Shown: positions 54,086-63,159, counted from the stretch's first letter. The stretch is 64,000 bases of DNA from Prauserella alba (GCF_024171735.1 NZ_JAMTCH010000004.1:62001-126000), one strand, 5' to 3'. Numbers and translations: made by a program. Notes: a model not told the origin generated them from the sequence alone.

Positions 54086-54308
54086 CGTTTTCTCCTAGCC
54101 GGGACAGTGGTATCGGTCGGTATTTCGGACTCATGTCGCACGCGCGGGTCCGCGCCCGTGAGCGCGGCGGCGTGCGTATGGTTCACGGGCCCACCCACGG
54201 GCACCGCAGGTGACGATGGGGGAACCGATGTCCGAGTCTAGGTCAGCGGACCTCCGGAGGCGGGGCCGCCCCTCACGGACCGTACGCGGACCGGCGCGCG
54301 ACAGGCCG

Positions 54309-54770
54309 TCAGTCGGTGGAGCCGGGGCCCGCGTCCGGCCCGTCACCGGTGCCGCCCTTGCGGTTGCCGAACCCGCGGCCGTCGCCCGAGTCCTTGCCGT
54401 TTCCCGAGCCGCCGCCGTTGCCCTTGGCCGAGCGCCCGCCGGACGTGCCGCCCCGCACGGAGCCGTCGTCGGTCGCGTCCCCACCACCGGTGCCGAGTTT
54501 GCGCAGCCACACCCGCCAGATGACGGCTGTCGGCACCCCGGCGGCGATGATCACTCCGAGCGCCACCACCACGGGCGCGCCCGCACCGGCACCGAGGGCG
54601 ATCACGACGCCGCCGACGATGAAGAGAGCGATGAGGCCCGCGACGATCCACAGCGTCCGGGAGGTGCCGGGCCGCAGGGTGGCCAGGCGCTGGGCCAGAC
54701 GTGGGTCGTCCTCGCCCAGGCGGCGTTCGATCTCGGCGAGTTGTCGCCGTTCCTCGTCACGCAGGCCCAT
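54309..54770 (-). CDS. DUF3040 membrane protein
   Basis: A 153-residue protein of the actinobacterial DUF3040 family: the start GLRDEERRQLAEIERRLGEDDPRLA is diagnostic. Two membrane helices follow (TLWIVAGLIALFIVGGVVIALGA and VVVALGVIIAAGVPTAVIW). The C-terminal 55 residues are a Gly/Asp/Asn-rich low-complexity tail. Function is unknown. GGAGG precedes ATG 54770. Confidence 0.85.
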   Translation of the reverse strand: MGLRDEERRQLAEIERRLGEDDPRLAQRLATLRPGTSRTLWIVAGLIALFIVGGVVIALGAGAGAPVVVALGVIIAAGVPTAVIWRVWLRKLGTGGGDATDDGSVRGGTSGGRSAKGNGGGSGNGKDSGDGRGFGNRKGGTGDGPDAGPGSTD

Positions 54771-54822
54771 ACGGCATCACCACCTCCGATTATGGATCAG
54801 CACGACCGCTACGGACAGTCCC

Positions 54823-54836
54823 AATCGATATCGATT
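54823..54836. promoter_or_regulatory. Perfect AT-rich palindrome in a divergent promoter region
   Basis: AATCGATATCGATT is a perfect 14-bp palindrome, 53 bases upstream of the DUF3040 gene. It is strikingly AT-rich for this DNA and is probably an operator; the binding protein is unknown. Confidence 0.5.
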
Positions 54837-54862
54837 TCGATCCCGGTCCCACCCGGGTGTCC

Positions 54863-54896
54863 GCTCCCTGCCCGACAGCCACATCGGGCAGGGAGC
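54863..54896. other. Strong hairpin in the divergent DUF3040/lytS region
   Basis: A perfect 13-bp stem, GCTCCCTGCCCGA (54863-54875) with 54884-54896, and an 8-base loop. It looks like a terminator but no gene ends here on either strand. Together with the palindrome before it and the 13-bp repeats after it, it makes up most of the 357-base gap 54771-55127. Confidence 0.7.
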
Positions 54897-55047
54897 CGCG
54901 ACGGATGCGGCCGCTCACCCGTGCCGCTGCCGACGCAGTCGCCGGGCAGGGCAGCCAGGTGCACGGGCCTTCACGCTCGCCACGCCGGGCCGCTAGATTC
55001 ACAGTAGATCCACGCTGTCGGTGATCCACATCGGTGAGCCGCCCAGG

Positions 55048-55103
55048 ACGTAGGACGCAGTACGACGTAGGACACAGCACGCAGCACGCCACGTAGGACA
55101 CAG
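55048..55103 (+). repeat. 13-bp direct repeats upstream of the lytS-like gene
   Basis: ACGTAGGACGCAG (55048) and two copies of ACGTAGGACACAG (55065, 55091) precede the sensor kinase gene by 25 bases. Spacings are 17 and 26. They may be response-regulator sites or a decayed tandem repeat. Confidence 0.6.
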
Positions 55104-55127
55104 TCGTCGGCGCTACCGGGAGTTCGC

Positions 55128-56210
55128 ATGTCCGTGCCCGCGCAGCACGAGCCCGTCGGCGGGCTCGCCTGGCCGCGCAGGCTGCGCGATCCCGCGGCGA
55201 TCCTCCGGACGGCACGGCACGTCGCCGACGACCTGGTCGACGGACTGAGCGGGCCGCGGGTGCGTTCCGCGGCCCGCGGCATCCGGCGGCTCCTCGCCTC
55301 CGACGGCGTGGCGCTGGCGGACCTGTCCGGGGAACTCACCGTCGCGGGCGCACTCCCCCGTGACGTCGACCTCGCGGCGCTCGTCGACGACGTCCTGCAC
55401 AGCGAACATCGGCGCCGCCGGGCCGAGGTCGTGGCCGAGCCGCTCGTCGTGCACGACGAACTGGCCGGGGTGCTGGTGGTCGCGGGCACCACGCGGATGT
55501 CGGCGCTGCGCGAGGTGAGCGGTGTGCTGGTGGCCGCGTTGGAGCGCGGCAGGCTGGAGGCGTCCGCGGAGGAAGCGGCCGAGGCCGAGCTCAGGGCGTT
55601 GCGGGCCGAGATCTCACCGCACTTCGTCTACAACGCGCTCACCGTCGTGGCCGGGTTGGTGCGCCCCGATCCGGCGCGTTCCCGCGAACTGCTGCTCGAT
55701 TTCGCCGACTACATCCGCTACAGCCTGGCCGGACACGGTGAGTACACGACCGTGGCGGACGAGTTTCACGCGATCGAGACCTACCTGGCGTTGCAGCGTG
55801 CTGTCCTCGGCGACCGGCTGAAGGTGCAGGTCCGCGTCGCACCCGAGGTCCTCGCCGTCGCGATCCCCTACCTCGTGCTGCAGCCACTCGTGGAGAACGC
55901 CGTACGTCACGGCATCGAACGCCGCACCGGGGGTGGGGCCGTGCAGGTGCTGGGCGAGGCGGAAGGATCGGACTGCGTCATCACCGTCGAGGACGACGGC
56001 GCCGGCATGGACCCCCGTGACGCCGAGCGCCTGCTGGCGGCCGGCGGCACCGACACACGGGATACCGGAGGCATGGGACTGGCCAACGTGGACCGGAGAC
56101 TGCGCAACGTGTACGGGCCGTGGTTCGGGCTCGTGGTGGAGACCGCCGAGGGCGAGGGAACCCGCGTCGTGGTGCGGGTGCCGCGGTTCCAGCCGGGGGT
56201 CGTGCCGTGA
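55128..56210 (+). CDS. LytS-type sensor histidine kinase without membrane helices
   Basis: A 360-residue kinase. Residues about 25-140 look like a GAF-like sensor domain, with no transmembrane helix. The phosphoacceptor is His165 in EISPHFVYNALTVVAGL (His_kinase family PF06580), and the HATPase has LVENAVRHGIE, DDGAGMD and GMGLANVDRRL. It should phosphorylate the LytTR regulator encoded next, whose GTG overlaps its stop. The genes after it point to a carboxylate such as acetate or pyruvate as the signal, an inference. Confidence 0.9.
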   Translation: MSVPAQHEPVGGLAWPRRLRDPAAILRTARHVADDLVDGLSGPRVRSAARGIRRLLASDGVALADLSGELTVAGALPRDVDLAALVDDVLHSEHRRRRAEVVAEPLVVHDELAGVLVVAGTTRMSALREVSGVLVAALERGRLEASAEEAAEAELRALRAEISPHFVYNALTVVAGLVRPDPARSRELLLDFADYIRYSLAGHGEYTTVADEFHAIETYLALQRAVLGDRLKVQVRVAPEVLAVAIPYLVLQPLVENAVRHGIERRTGGGAVQVLGEAEGSDCVITVEDDGAGMDPRDAERLLAAGGTDTRDTGGMGLANVDRRLRNVYGPWFGLVVETAEGEGTRVVVRVPRFQPGVVP

Positions 56211-57022
56211 CGGTCCAGGAGAACCCCCAGCCGGTGCCCACCTCGGCGCCCGGGCTTCGCGTGCTGGCCGTCGACGACGTGCCGGCCGCGCTCGACGACC
56301 TCTGCAGCCTGCTACGGGAGGCTCCCGAGGTCGCGTCGGTGACCGCGGCCGCCGATCCGCTCGACGCGCTGCGCTCCATCCGGGGCGGCGAGTACGACGC
56401 CGTGTTCCTCGACATCGCGATGCCGGGGCTCGACGGACTGGAACTGGGTGAGCTGCTGCGTAAGCTCGCCACGCCGCCCGTGATCGTCTTCGTGACGGCC
56501 TACGACGAGCACGCGATCGCGGCGTTCGGCATCGGCGCGATCGACTACCTGCTCAAGCCGGTGCGCGCGGAACGGCTCGCCGATGCGCTCGGCCGGGTCG
56601 CCAGGATGGCGGGAGCCGACGAGCACCCCGCACGGCAGGCGGCGGACGCACCGGTGCCGGACGCGATGGCCGCGCTGCCGGTCGAGGTCGGCGGCAGGAC
56701 CCGGTACGTGCAGCGCAGCGAGGTGCGCTTCGCCGAGGCACACGGCGACTACGTCCGGCTGCACGCGCCGTCGGGCGTACACCTGGTGCGCATGCCGATC
56801 TCGCGGTTGGAGGAGTACTGGGAGGGCGCCGGGTTCGTCCGGACCCACCGCGGGTTCCTCGTCGCGCTGTCGGCGGTGCGGGAACTGCGGAGCGATTCGG
56901 TCGGTGGGGTACTGGCCCACACCGATCTGGGCGATGTGCCGGTCAGCAGGCGGCATGCGCGGCAGCTGCGGGAACGGCTGCTGAAAGCCGCGCAGCAGGG
57001 CGAGTTCGAACGGCCGACATGA
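56207..57022 (+). CDS. LytTR-family response regulator
   Basis: A 271-residue regulator. The receiver domain (about 17-135) has the phosphorylated Asp69 in AVFLDIAMPG and the Lys in DYLLKPVRAERL. The LytTR DNA-binding domain (about 165-265) has RYVQRSEVRFAEAHGDYVRLH and FVRTHRGFLVAL. It starts at GTG 56207 overlapping the kinase stop and overlaps the next small gene (ATGA), so the five-gene run is probably one transcript. Confidence 0.92.
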   Translation: MTVQENPQPVPTSAPGLRVLAVDDVPAALDDLCSLLREAPEVASVTAAADPLDALRSIRGGEYDAVFLDIAMPGLDGLELGELLRKLATPPVIVFVTAYDEHAIAAFGIGAIDYLLKPVRAERLADALGRVARMAGADEHPARQAADAPVPDAMAALPVEVGGRTRYVQRSEVRFAEAHGDYVRLHAPSGVHLVRMPISRLEEYWEGAGFVRTHRGFLVALSAVRELRSDSVGGVLAHTDLGDVPVSRRHARQLRERLLKAAQQGEFERPT

Positions 57023-57456
57023 CCGGTCGCCGTGTCGCCGTCACCAGTCCGCAGACCCGGCTCGCGCACGCCCGCAGGCGTTACCGCGGGCCGTGGCGGC
57101 CGACGACGCTCGATCCGGCGGAGATGCCGCGGGCGATCGCGCTGTACCGGGCAGGCCGCAGCCGTGCGGTGGCCGCGCTCGCGGCGCTCGGGGCGCTGGT
57201 CTTCGGACTGCCGTTCCTGCTGTGGCTGTGGCCCGCGCTGGACGAGGTGCGCGTGGCGGGTGTACCGGTGTCGTGGGCCGCGATCGTGCTGGTGCCGTTC
57301 CCCGCGATGGTCGCCGTGGCGTTCTGGCAGTTGCGCCGCGCCGAGCGGACCGAACGCGACCTGCTGGCCCCGGAGGCGACGGCGGACGCCGATGACGACG
57401 GCAGCGGCGGCCCGGCTGCCGGTGCCGGGAAGACCCCCGGAGAGGGCGCTTCATGA
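57019..57456 (+). CDS. Small two-helix membrane protein, partner of the first symporter
   Basis: A 145-residue protein with two membrane helices (AVAALAALGALVFGLPFLLWLWP and VSWAAIVLVPFPAMVAVAFW). The N-terminus is basic and the C-terminus is an acidic Gly/Ala-rich tail. It has the size, topology and position of a DUF485 protein but I do not recognise the DUF485 sequence. It overlaps both the regulator and the symporter gene by ATGA. Confidence 0.75.
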   Translation: MTGRRVAVTSPQTRLAHARRRYRGPWRPTTLDPAEMPRAIALYRAGRSRAVAALAALGALVFGLPFLLWLWPALDEVRVAGVPVSWAAIVLVPFPAMVAVAFWQLRRAERTERDLLAPEATADADDDGSGGPAAGAGKTPGEGAS

Positions 57457-59237
57457 TCGTCGCCCTCGCGGTCGCGCCGGTCGTGCTGGTGACGATGCTC
57501 ATCGGACTGCGGGGTGTCGCAGCGATGCGCACCACGTCGGACTTCCTCGTCGCCTCCCGCCGCGTGTCGCCGTTGCTGAACTCCGCAGCCGTGTCCGGCG
57601 AGTACCTGTCCGCGGCCTCGTTCCTCGGTGTCGCGGGCCTGGTCGTCAAGGACGGCATCGGCTCGCTCTGGTACCCGGTCGGCTTCACCGCCGGCTACAT
57701 CGCGATGCTCGCACTGGTGGCCGCCCCGATGCGCCGCTCGGGAGCCCTCACCGTGCCGGACTTCGCCGAGGCGCGCCTCGGCTCCGCCGCGCTGCGCCGC
57801 CTCGCCGCGGTGGTCGTCCTCGTGATCGGCGTGCTGTACCTGGTGCCGCAGTTCCGCACGGCCGGGCTCGTGCTCAGTGTCGTCACCGAGACGCCCTACT
57901 GGGTGGGTGTGGTCCTCGCGGGCGGTGTCGTCAGCGCCACGCTCGCGCTCGGCGGCATGCGGGCGGCGACCTACGTCCAGGCGTTCCAGTTCGTGTTCAA
58001 ACTGATGATGTTCATCGTGCCCGCGATGTGGCTGCTCATCCAGGCGGGACCGGAGGTGCGCACCGAGGCGACCCAACCGGCCGAGTTCACCCACTTCCGC
58101 GACGACACGACGGTCACCTTCCGCGTCGGCGCGACGCTGGACGTCCCTCCCGGCGCAACGGTCGTCGACCGCGAGGACGGCCCGCGGACGCTGGAGCCCG
58201 GCGCGTGGGAGGTACCGCCGGGAACGACCGTCACCTTCGCCGACGGCACCCCCGTGCCCGAGGTGCGCGGTGAAGCCGTGCCAGGCGCCGACGGCTGGGA
58301 ACGGCCGCTGCTCGATTTCGACAACGAGGGGTATCCGCTGCTGGGCACGTGGGCCGTGCTGATCGCGACGATGCTCGGCACGATGGGCCTTCCGCACGTG
58401 ATCATGCGGTTCCACACCAGCCCCGACGGCCGTGCGGCCCGCCGTACGGCCGCGTTCACCGTCGCCCTGCTGAGCGTGTTCTACCTGTTCCCCGGCATCT
58501 ACGGCGTGCTCGGCCGCGTACTCGTGCCGCACCTGTACCTGACCGGCGCCACCGACAGTGCCGTCGTCGCCCTGCCAGCCCAGGTCGATGACGGCACCGC
58601 GGGCACGGTGTTCACCGGGCTGCTCACCGCGGGCGCGTTCGCGGCGTTCCTGGCCACGTCACTCGGACTGCTGCTCGTGGTGTCGGGGGCGATCTCCCAC
58701 GACCTCGTGCCCGGCGGGTTGCGGCAGCTGCGCCTGGCGGTCGTCGGCGCGGCGGCGGTGATCGTGCTGCTCGCGCTGCCCGCAGCGGCCTTCGACGCCG
58801 GCACACTCGTCACCTGGGGATTCACGGTCGCGGCGTCGACGTTCTGTCCACTGCTGGTGCTCGGCATCTGGTGGCGGCGCCTCACGGCGGCAGGGGCGAT
58901 CACGGGCGTCGCCGCGGGCCTGGCATCGACGCTCGGCTCGTTCCTGGTCAACGTCGGCGGGCCCGAGCTGCACGGCTGGGTGGCGATCCTGGTCGCCCAA
59001 CCGGCACCGTGGACCGTTCCGCTGGCGTTCCTCACCATGATCGTCGTGTCACGGCTGGGCAGGCCGGCGCCGTGGGCGACCGCCGCGATGCTGCGACTGC
59101 ACCTGCACGAACACCGTCTCTCGCCGTTCGTCTCCCGCACTCAGCACGACGGCGCCGCGCGTGACCTGGGCCACTCGTCGTGGCCCGCACGCCGCTCGTC
59201 GGCCGTTCGTCGCATCACACGCCGGTTGGGCCGCTGA
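57453..59237 (+). CDS. Solute:sodium symporter with a large extra loop
   Basis: A 594-residue SSS-family transporter with about 13 hydrophobic segments. It has SGEYLSAASFLGVAGLVVKDGIG and GTMGLPHVIMRFHTSPDGRAARR, which resemble ActP-type carboxylate carriers. A hydrophilic segment of about 75 residues (about 205-280, strand-forming, rich in Pro, Gly and Asp) is inserted before the helix LGTWAVLIATMLG. The substrate is probably a short carboxylate. It is the paralogue of ActP encoded downstream. Confidence 0.87.
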   Translation: MIVALAVAPVVLVTMLIGLRGVAAMRTTSDFLVASRRVSPLLNSAAVSGEYLSAASFLGVAGLVVKDGIGSLWYPVGFTAGYIAMLALVAAPMRRSGALTVPDFAEARLGSAALRRLAAVVVLVIGVLYLVPQFRTAGLVLSVVTETPYWVGVVLAGGVVSATLALGGMRAATYVQAFQFVFKLMMFIVPAMWLLIQAGPEVRTEATQPAEFTHFRDDTTVTFRVGATLDVPPGATVVDREDGPRTLEPGAWEVPPGTTVTFADGTPVPEVRGEAVPGADGWERPLLDFDNEGYPLLGTWAVLIATMLGTMGLPHVIMRFHTSPDGRAARRTAAFTVALLSVFYLFPGIYGVLGRVLVPHLYLTGATDSAVVALPAQVDDGTAGTVFTGLLTAGAFAAFLATSLGLLLVVSGAISHDLVPGGLRQLRLAVVGAAAVIVLLALPAAAFDAGTLVTWGFTVAASTFCPLLVLGIWWRRLTAAGAITGVAAGLASTLGSFLVNVGGPELHGWVAILVAQPAPWTVPLAFLTMIVVSRLGRPAPWATAAMLRLHLHEHRLSPFVSRTQHDGAARDLGHSSWPARRSSAVRRITRRLGR

Positions 59238-59320
59238 CCGGTTCACCCGGATCCGACCCGCGCTTACGGTGTCGCGCACAGCACACTCCCCGTGCCTTTT
59301 CCGAGGCGTGCACCGTGACA

Positions 59321-59326
59321 AGGAGG
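59321..59326 (+). promoter_or_regulatory. Ribosome-binding site fixing the DUF485 gene start
   Basis: AGGAGG, five bases before GTG 59332. It rules out the longer upstream frame. Confidence 0.85.
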
Positions 59327-59331
59327 TCACC

Positions 59332-59673
59332 GTGAATTCCACCGAGCCTCAGCCACCTGAGGCGGAAACGTGGGCGCGAGTCCACGCGAGCGAGGATTTC
59401 CAGCGGCTGCGCAAACGGCTGCGGAACTTCGTCTTCCCCATGACCGCGCTGTTCCTGGTCTGGTACCTGACCTACGTACTGCTGGCCGACTACGCGCACG
59501 ACTTCATGTCGATCAAGGTCGTGGGCAACATCAACCTCGGCCTGATCCTCGGCCTGCTGCAGTTCGTGTCGACGTTCGTGATCACCGGGCTCTACGTGCG
59601 TTACGCCAACCGCAAGCTGGACCCGATCGCCGAGAGTGTCCGGGACGAGGTCGAAGGTGGTGACAAGCAGTGA
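59332..59673 (+). CDS. DUF485 membrane protein (YjcH-like), ActP partner
   Basis: A 113-residue protein of the DUF485/YjcH family with two membrane helices (FVFPMTALFLVWYLTYVLLADY and GLILGLLQFVSTFVITGLYV). It starts at GTG 59332 and its stop overlaps the actP start (GTGA). In E. coli yjcH precedes actP. Its role is unclear, perhaps stability of the transporter. Confidence 0.92.
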   Translation: MNSTEPQPPEAETWARVHASEDFQRLRKRLRNFVFPMTALFLVWYLTYVLLADYAHDFMSIKVVGNINLGLILGLLQFVSTFVITGLYVRYANRKLDPIAESVRDEVEGGDKQ

Positions 59674-61280
59674 GCACACTCGCTCAGGGCAGCGTCGAGG
59701 GCGGTAACCCGCTGGTCAACATCGGCATCTTCACCCTCTTCGTGATCATCACACTGGTGATCGTCTTCCGCGCGTCGCGGAACACGAAGACCGCGTCCGA
59801 CTACTACGCGGCGGGCCGGTCGTTCTCCGGACCGCAGAACGGCACCGCGATCGCCGGTGACTACCTGTCGGCCGCGTCGTTCCTCGGCATCGCGGGCGCC
59901 ATCGCCGTCTACGGCTACGACGGCTTCCTGTATTCGATCGGCTTCCTCGTCGCCTGGCTGGTGGCGCTGCTGCTCGTCGCGGAACTGCTGCGCAACACGG
60001 GCAAGTTCACGATGGGCGACGTGCTGGCCTTCCGGATGCGGCAGCGTCCGGTGCGCGCGGCCGCCGCCACGTCGACGCTGGCCGTGTCGTTCTTCTACCT
60101 GCTGGCGCAGATGGCCGGTGCGGGCGGCCTGGTGTCGCTGCTGCTCGGTGTCGAGGGCGACCTCGGGCAGAGCATTGTGATCGCGGTCGTCGGCATCGTC
60201 ATGATCATCTACGTGCTGGTCGGCGGCATGAAAGGCACGACCTGGGTGCAGATCATCAAGGCGGGCCTGCTGATCGCCGGTACGGCCGTGATGACCGTGT
60301 GGGTGCTCGGAAAGTACGGCCTGAACCTGTCGGAGCTGCTCGGCTCGGCGTCGCAGGCCGCGGGCGGCGGCGATGCACTGCTGAACCCGGGTGAGAAGTA
60401 CGGCGAGAGCGGGACGACACAGCTCGACTTCCTGTCGCTCGGTATCGCACTGGTCCTCGGTACGGCGGGTCTGCCGCACGTGCTGATGCGCTTCTACACG
60501 GTGCCGACGTCGAAGGAGGCGCGGCGCAGCGTCGTGTGGGCGATCTCGTGGATCGGCCTGTTCTACCTGTTCACGCTCGTGCTGGGCTACGGCGCCGCAG
60601 CTCTGGTCGGCACCGAGACGATCAACAACGCACCGGGTGGCGAGAACGCGGCAGCCCCGCTGCTGGCACTCGAACTCGGCGGGCCGGTGCTGCTCGGCTT
60701 CATCGCGGCCGTGGCGTTCGCGACGATCCTCGCGGTCGTGGCGGGCCTGACGATCACGGCGTCCGCGTCGTTCGCGCACGACGTCTACGCCAACGTGATC
60801 AAGAAGGGCAACGTCGACAGCAAGACCACCGAGGTGAAGGTCGCCCGCATCACCGCGTGCGTCATCGGCGCGGTCGCGATCATCGGCGGCATCCTCGCGA
60901 AGGAACAGAACGTCGCGTTCCTCGTGGCGCTCGCGTTCGCGGTCGCGGCGTCGGCGAACCTGCCGACGATCCTCTACTCGCTGTTCTGGAAGCGGTTCAA
61001 CACCCGCGGCGCGTTGTGGTCGATCTACGGTGGTCTGACGACCACACTCGTGCTGATCGTGTTCTCGCCGGCCGTCTCGGGCAGCGACAGCGCGATGATC
61101 CCGGGTGCGGACTTCGCGTGGTTCCCGCTGTCGAACCCGGGCCTGGTGTCGATTCCGGTGTCGTTCCTGCTCGGCGTCATCGGCACGCTCACCTCGAAGG
61201 AACACCTCGAGGAGAAGCACAAGGAGATGGAGGTCCGCTCGCTCACCGGTGCCGGCGCCGAAAAGGCGACTGTGCACTAG
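59670..61280 (+). CDS. actP: Cation/acetate symporter ActP
   Basis: A 536-residue solute:sodium symporter with 13 helices and the ActP features SDYYAAGRSFSGPQNGTAIAGDYLSAASFLGIAG and AGLPHVLMRFYTVPTSKEARRS. It takes up acetate or a similar carboxylate using a cation gradient. GTG 59670 overlaps the DUF485 stop. It is the last gene of the operon and is followed by a terminator. Confidence 0.93.
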   Translation: MSTLAQGSVEGGNPLVNIGIFTLFVIITLVIVFRASRNTKTASDYYAAGRSFSGPQNGTAIAGDYLSAASFLGIAGAIAVYGYDGFLYSIGFLVAWLVALLLVAELLRNTGKFTMGDVLAFRMRQRPVRAAAATSTLAVSFFYLLAQMAGAGGLVSLLLGVEGDLGQSIVIAVVGIVMIIYVLVGGMKGTTWVQIIKAGLLIAGTAVMTVWVLGKYGLNLSELLGSASQAAGGGDALLNPGEKYGESGTTQLDFLSLGIALVLGTAGLPHVLMRFYTVPTSKEARRSVVWAISWIGLFYLFTLVLGYGAAALVGTETINNAPGGENAAAPLLALELGGPVLLGFIAAVAFATILAVVAGLTITASASFAHDVYANVIKKGNVDSKTTEVKVARITACVIGAVAIIGGILAKEQNVAFLVALAFAVAASANLPTILYSLFWKRFNTRGALWSIYGGLTTTLVLIVFSPAVSGSDSAMIPGADFAWFPLSNPGLVSIPVSFLLGVIGTLTSKEHLEEKHKEMEVRSLTGAGAEKATVH

Positions 61281-61303
61281 CGGGCTGGCCCGCACCGCAG
61301 GAG

Positions 61304-61335
61304 GGGCCGCCCGGCGCGTTTGCACCGGGCGGCCC
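61304..61335 (+). terminator. Hairpin terminator after actP
   Basis: A perfect 11-bp stem, GGGCCGCCCGG (61304-61314) with 61325-61335, and a 10-base loop. It begins 23 bases after the actP stop. Confidence 0.85.
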
Positions 61336-61363
61336 TTCGCGTGGACTGGTCCATACTCGGGGC

Positions 61364-62584
61364 ATGGCCGTTTTCGACGTCACCGAACTCCGATCGCAGT
61401 TCCCCGCTCTCGCAGAGGGCGCCGCCCATTTCGACGGGCCGGGCGGTGCGCAGGTACCTCGGCCGGTCGCCTCGGCGGTGGCCGAGGTGCTCTGCTCAGC
61501 AGTGGCGAACCGCGGCGCCAACACGGCCGCGGAACGGCGCGCCGACGGGATCGTGCTCGATGCGCGCCGCGCCGCTGCCGACCTCGTGGGCGGTGCGCCC
61601 GGCGGGATCGTGTTCGGGCGCAGCATGACGCAGCTGACCTACGACCTCGCGCGCACTCTCGCGAAGGGCTGGGGCCCTGGCGACGAGATCGTCGTGACCA
61701 CGCTGGATCACGACGCGAACATCCGGCCGTGGGTGCAGGCGGCCGAGGCTCGCGGCGCCACGGTCCGGTGGGCGGACTTCGACCCTGCCACCGGCGAACT
61801 CGACGTCACCGCGGTGACCGAACTGCTTTCGGAGCGCACGCGGGCGGTCGCGGTGACCGCCGCGTCCAACCTCCTCGGAACCCGGCCGGACGTTCCCGCC
61901 ATCACCGCCGCGGCCCGCGAGGCGGGCGCGTTGTCCTATGTGGATGGCGTGCATCTCACGCCGCACGCGCTGATCGACGTCGATGCGCTCGGCGCGGACT
62001 TCTACGCGTGTTCGCCGTACAAGTTCTTCGGCCCGCACCTCGGCTTCGTCGCGGCGCGGCCGGAACTGCTGGAGACGCTGACCCCGGACAAGCTCGCTCC
62101 GTCCACGAACGCCGTCCCGGAACGGTTCGAGCTCGGCACGCTGCCGTACGAACTGCTCGCCGGCACGACCGCGGCCGTCGACTTCCTCGCCGGCATCGCG
62201 CAGGCTTCGTCCGCGAGTGCCTCGCGACGAGAGGCACTCGCGGACACGTTCGGCGTCGTGGCCCGGCACGAGGACGCGCTCATGGCGCGGATGGAGGACG
62301 GCCTGGCCGCGACCGGCCGGGTGAGGCTGTACGGCTCTCCGGTGCGGCGGCGGACGCCCACGGTGCTGTTCTCGGTGAACGGCCTCGCCCCGGCTGACGT
62401 CTACGCCCGGTTGGCCGAACGCGGCGTGAACGCCCCCGCAGGCACGTTCTACGCACTGGAATGCTCGCGGCGCCTCGGCCTCGGCGACACGGGCGCGGTC
62501 CGCGCCGGGATCGCCCCGTACACGACCGAATCCGAGGTGGATGCCCTCGTGGCTGCGGTCGAGGACCTCACGGCAGCCGGCTGA
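61364..62584 (+). CDS. Class V aminotransferase / cysteine desulfurase-like protein
   Basis: A 406-residue PLP enzyme of the SufS/NifS-like group. The cofactor-binding Lys220 is in CSPYKFFGPHLGF, with His and Asp in TTLDHDANIRPW and SYVDGVHLTPH. There is no obvious SufS-type catalytic Cys loop; the C-terminal GTFYALECSRRLGLGD supplies one Cys. It resembles the 'cysteine desulfurase-like' family of unknown substrate. ATG 61364 is the start. Confidence 0.85.
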   Translation: MAVFDVTELRSQFPALAEGAAHFDGPGGAQVPRPVASAVAEVLCSAVANRGANTAAERRADGIVLDARRAAADLVGGAPGGIVFGRSMTQLTYDLARTLAKGWGPGDEIVVTTLDHDANIRPWVQAAEARGATVRWADFDPATGELDVTAVTELLSERTRAVAVTAASNLLGTRPDVPAITAAAREAGALSYVDGVHLTPHALIDVDALGADFYACSPYKFFGPHLGFVAARPELLETLTPDKLAPSTNAVPERFELGTLPYELLAGTTAAVDFLAGIAQASSASASRREALADTFGVVARHEDALMARMEDGLAATGRVRLYGSPVRRRTPTVLFSVNGLAPADVYARLAERGVNAPAGTFYALECSRRLGLGDTGAVRAGIAPYTTESEVDALVAAVEDLTAAG

Positions 62585-62712
62585 CCCGCTCGGCGGACCG
62601 GCGCGGCACCCGAAGGTCGCGCCTGTAACGACGGCGGGCCGGAATCCGACGTCAAGGCACATCCATCGGCAAATCGCGGCACCGTCCAGGCCGCGTTCCC
62701 GAAAGGTTCGCC

Positions 62713-63159
62713 ATGCGAAGATCCCTCGCCACAGCTCTGCTCACGGTCGGCATGCTGGCACTCGGCCTCGTCACGGCGCTCCCGGCGGAGGCCGCGGCAC
62801 GGATGCAGATCGCCGCTGTCCAGTACGACTCGCCAGGCACGGATCGAGGCGGCAACAGCAGTCTCAACGCCGAGTGGGTCAAGCTGCGGAACACGTCCCG
62901 GGTGCCCATCAACATCACGAGGTTCCGAGTGCACGACCGCCAAGGACACACGTATCGCTTCCCGCAGACGACCGTGATGCCCGGCAAGGAGATCACGGTG
63001 CACACCGGCCGCGGGAAGAACAACCCGTGGCACCGCTACTGGGGCCGCACCTCGTACGTCTGGAACAACACCGGCGACGGCGCCACGCTGCGCGACACCC
63101 ACGGCCGGTGGCTCGACGGGTGCGGCTGGGGCGATGGCCGCGGCTGGGTCAGGTGCTGA
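62713..63159 (+). CDS. Secreted lamin-tail domain protein
   Basis: A 148-residue secreted protein: a signal peptide (1-28, ALPAEAAA) followed by a lamin-tail-type immunoglobulin fold (NAEWVKLRNTSRVPINITRFRVHD, then VHTGRGKNN and YVWNNTGDGATLRDTHGRWLD). It ends in a Cys/Trp-rich DGCGWGDGRGWVRC. Such domains bind extracellular partners; the function is unknown. It is a lone gene. Confidence 0.85.
   Translation: MRRSLATALLTVGMLALGLVTALPAEAAARMQIAAVQYDSPGTDRGGNSSLNAEWVKLRNTSRVPINITRFRVHDRQGHTYRFPQTTVMPGKEITVHTGRGKNNPWHRYWGRTSYVWNNTGDGATLRDTHGRWLDGCGWGDGRGWVRC

Noticed and set aside
54086-54308. tRNA next to tig, seen in some actinobacteria
   Set aside because: No cloverleaf or T-arm consensus could be found in this stretch on either strand.
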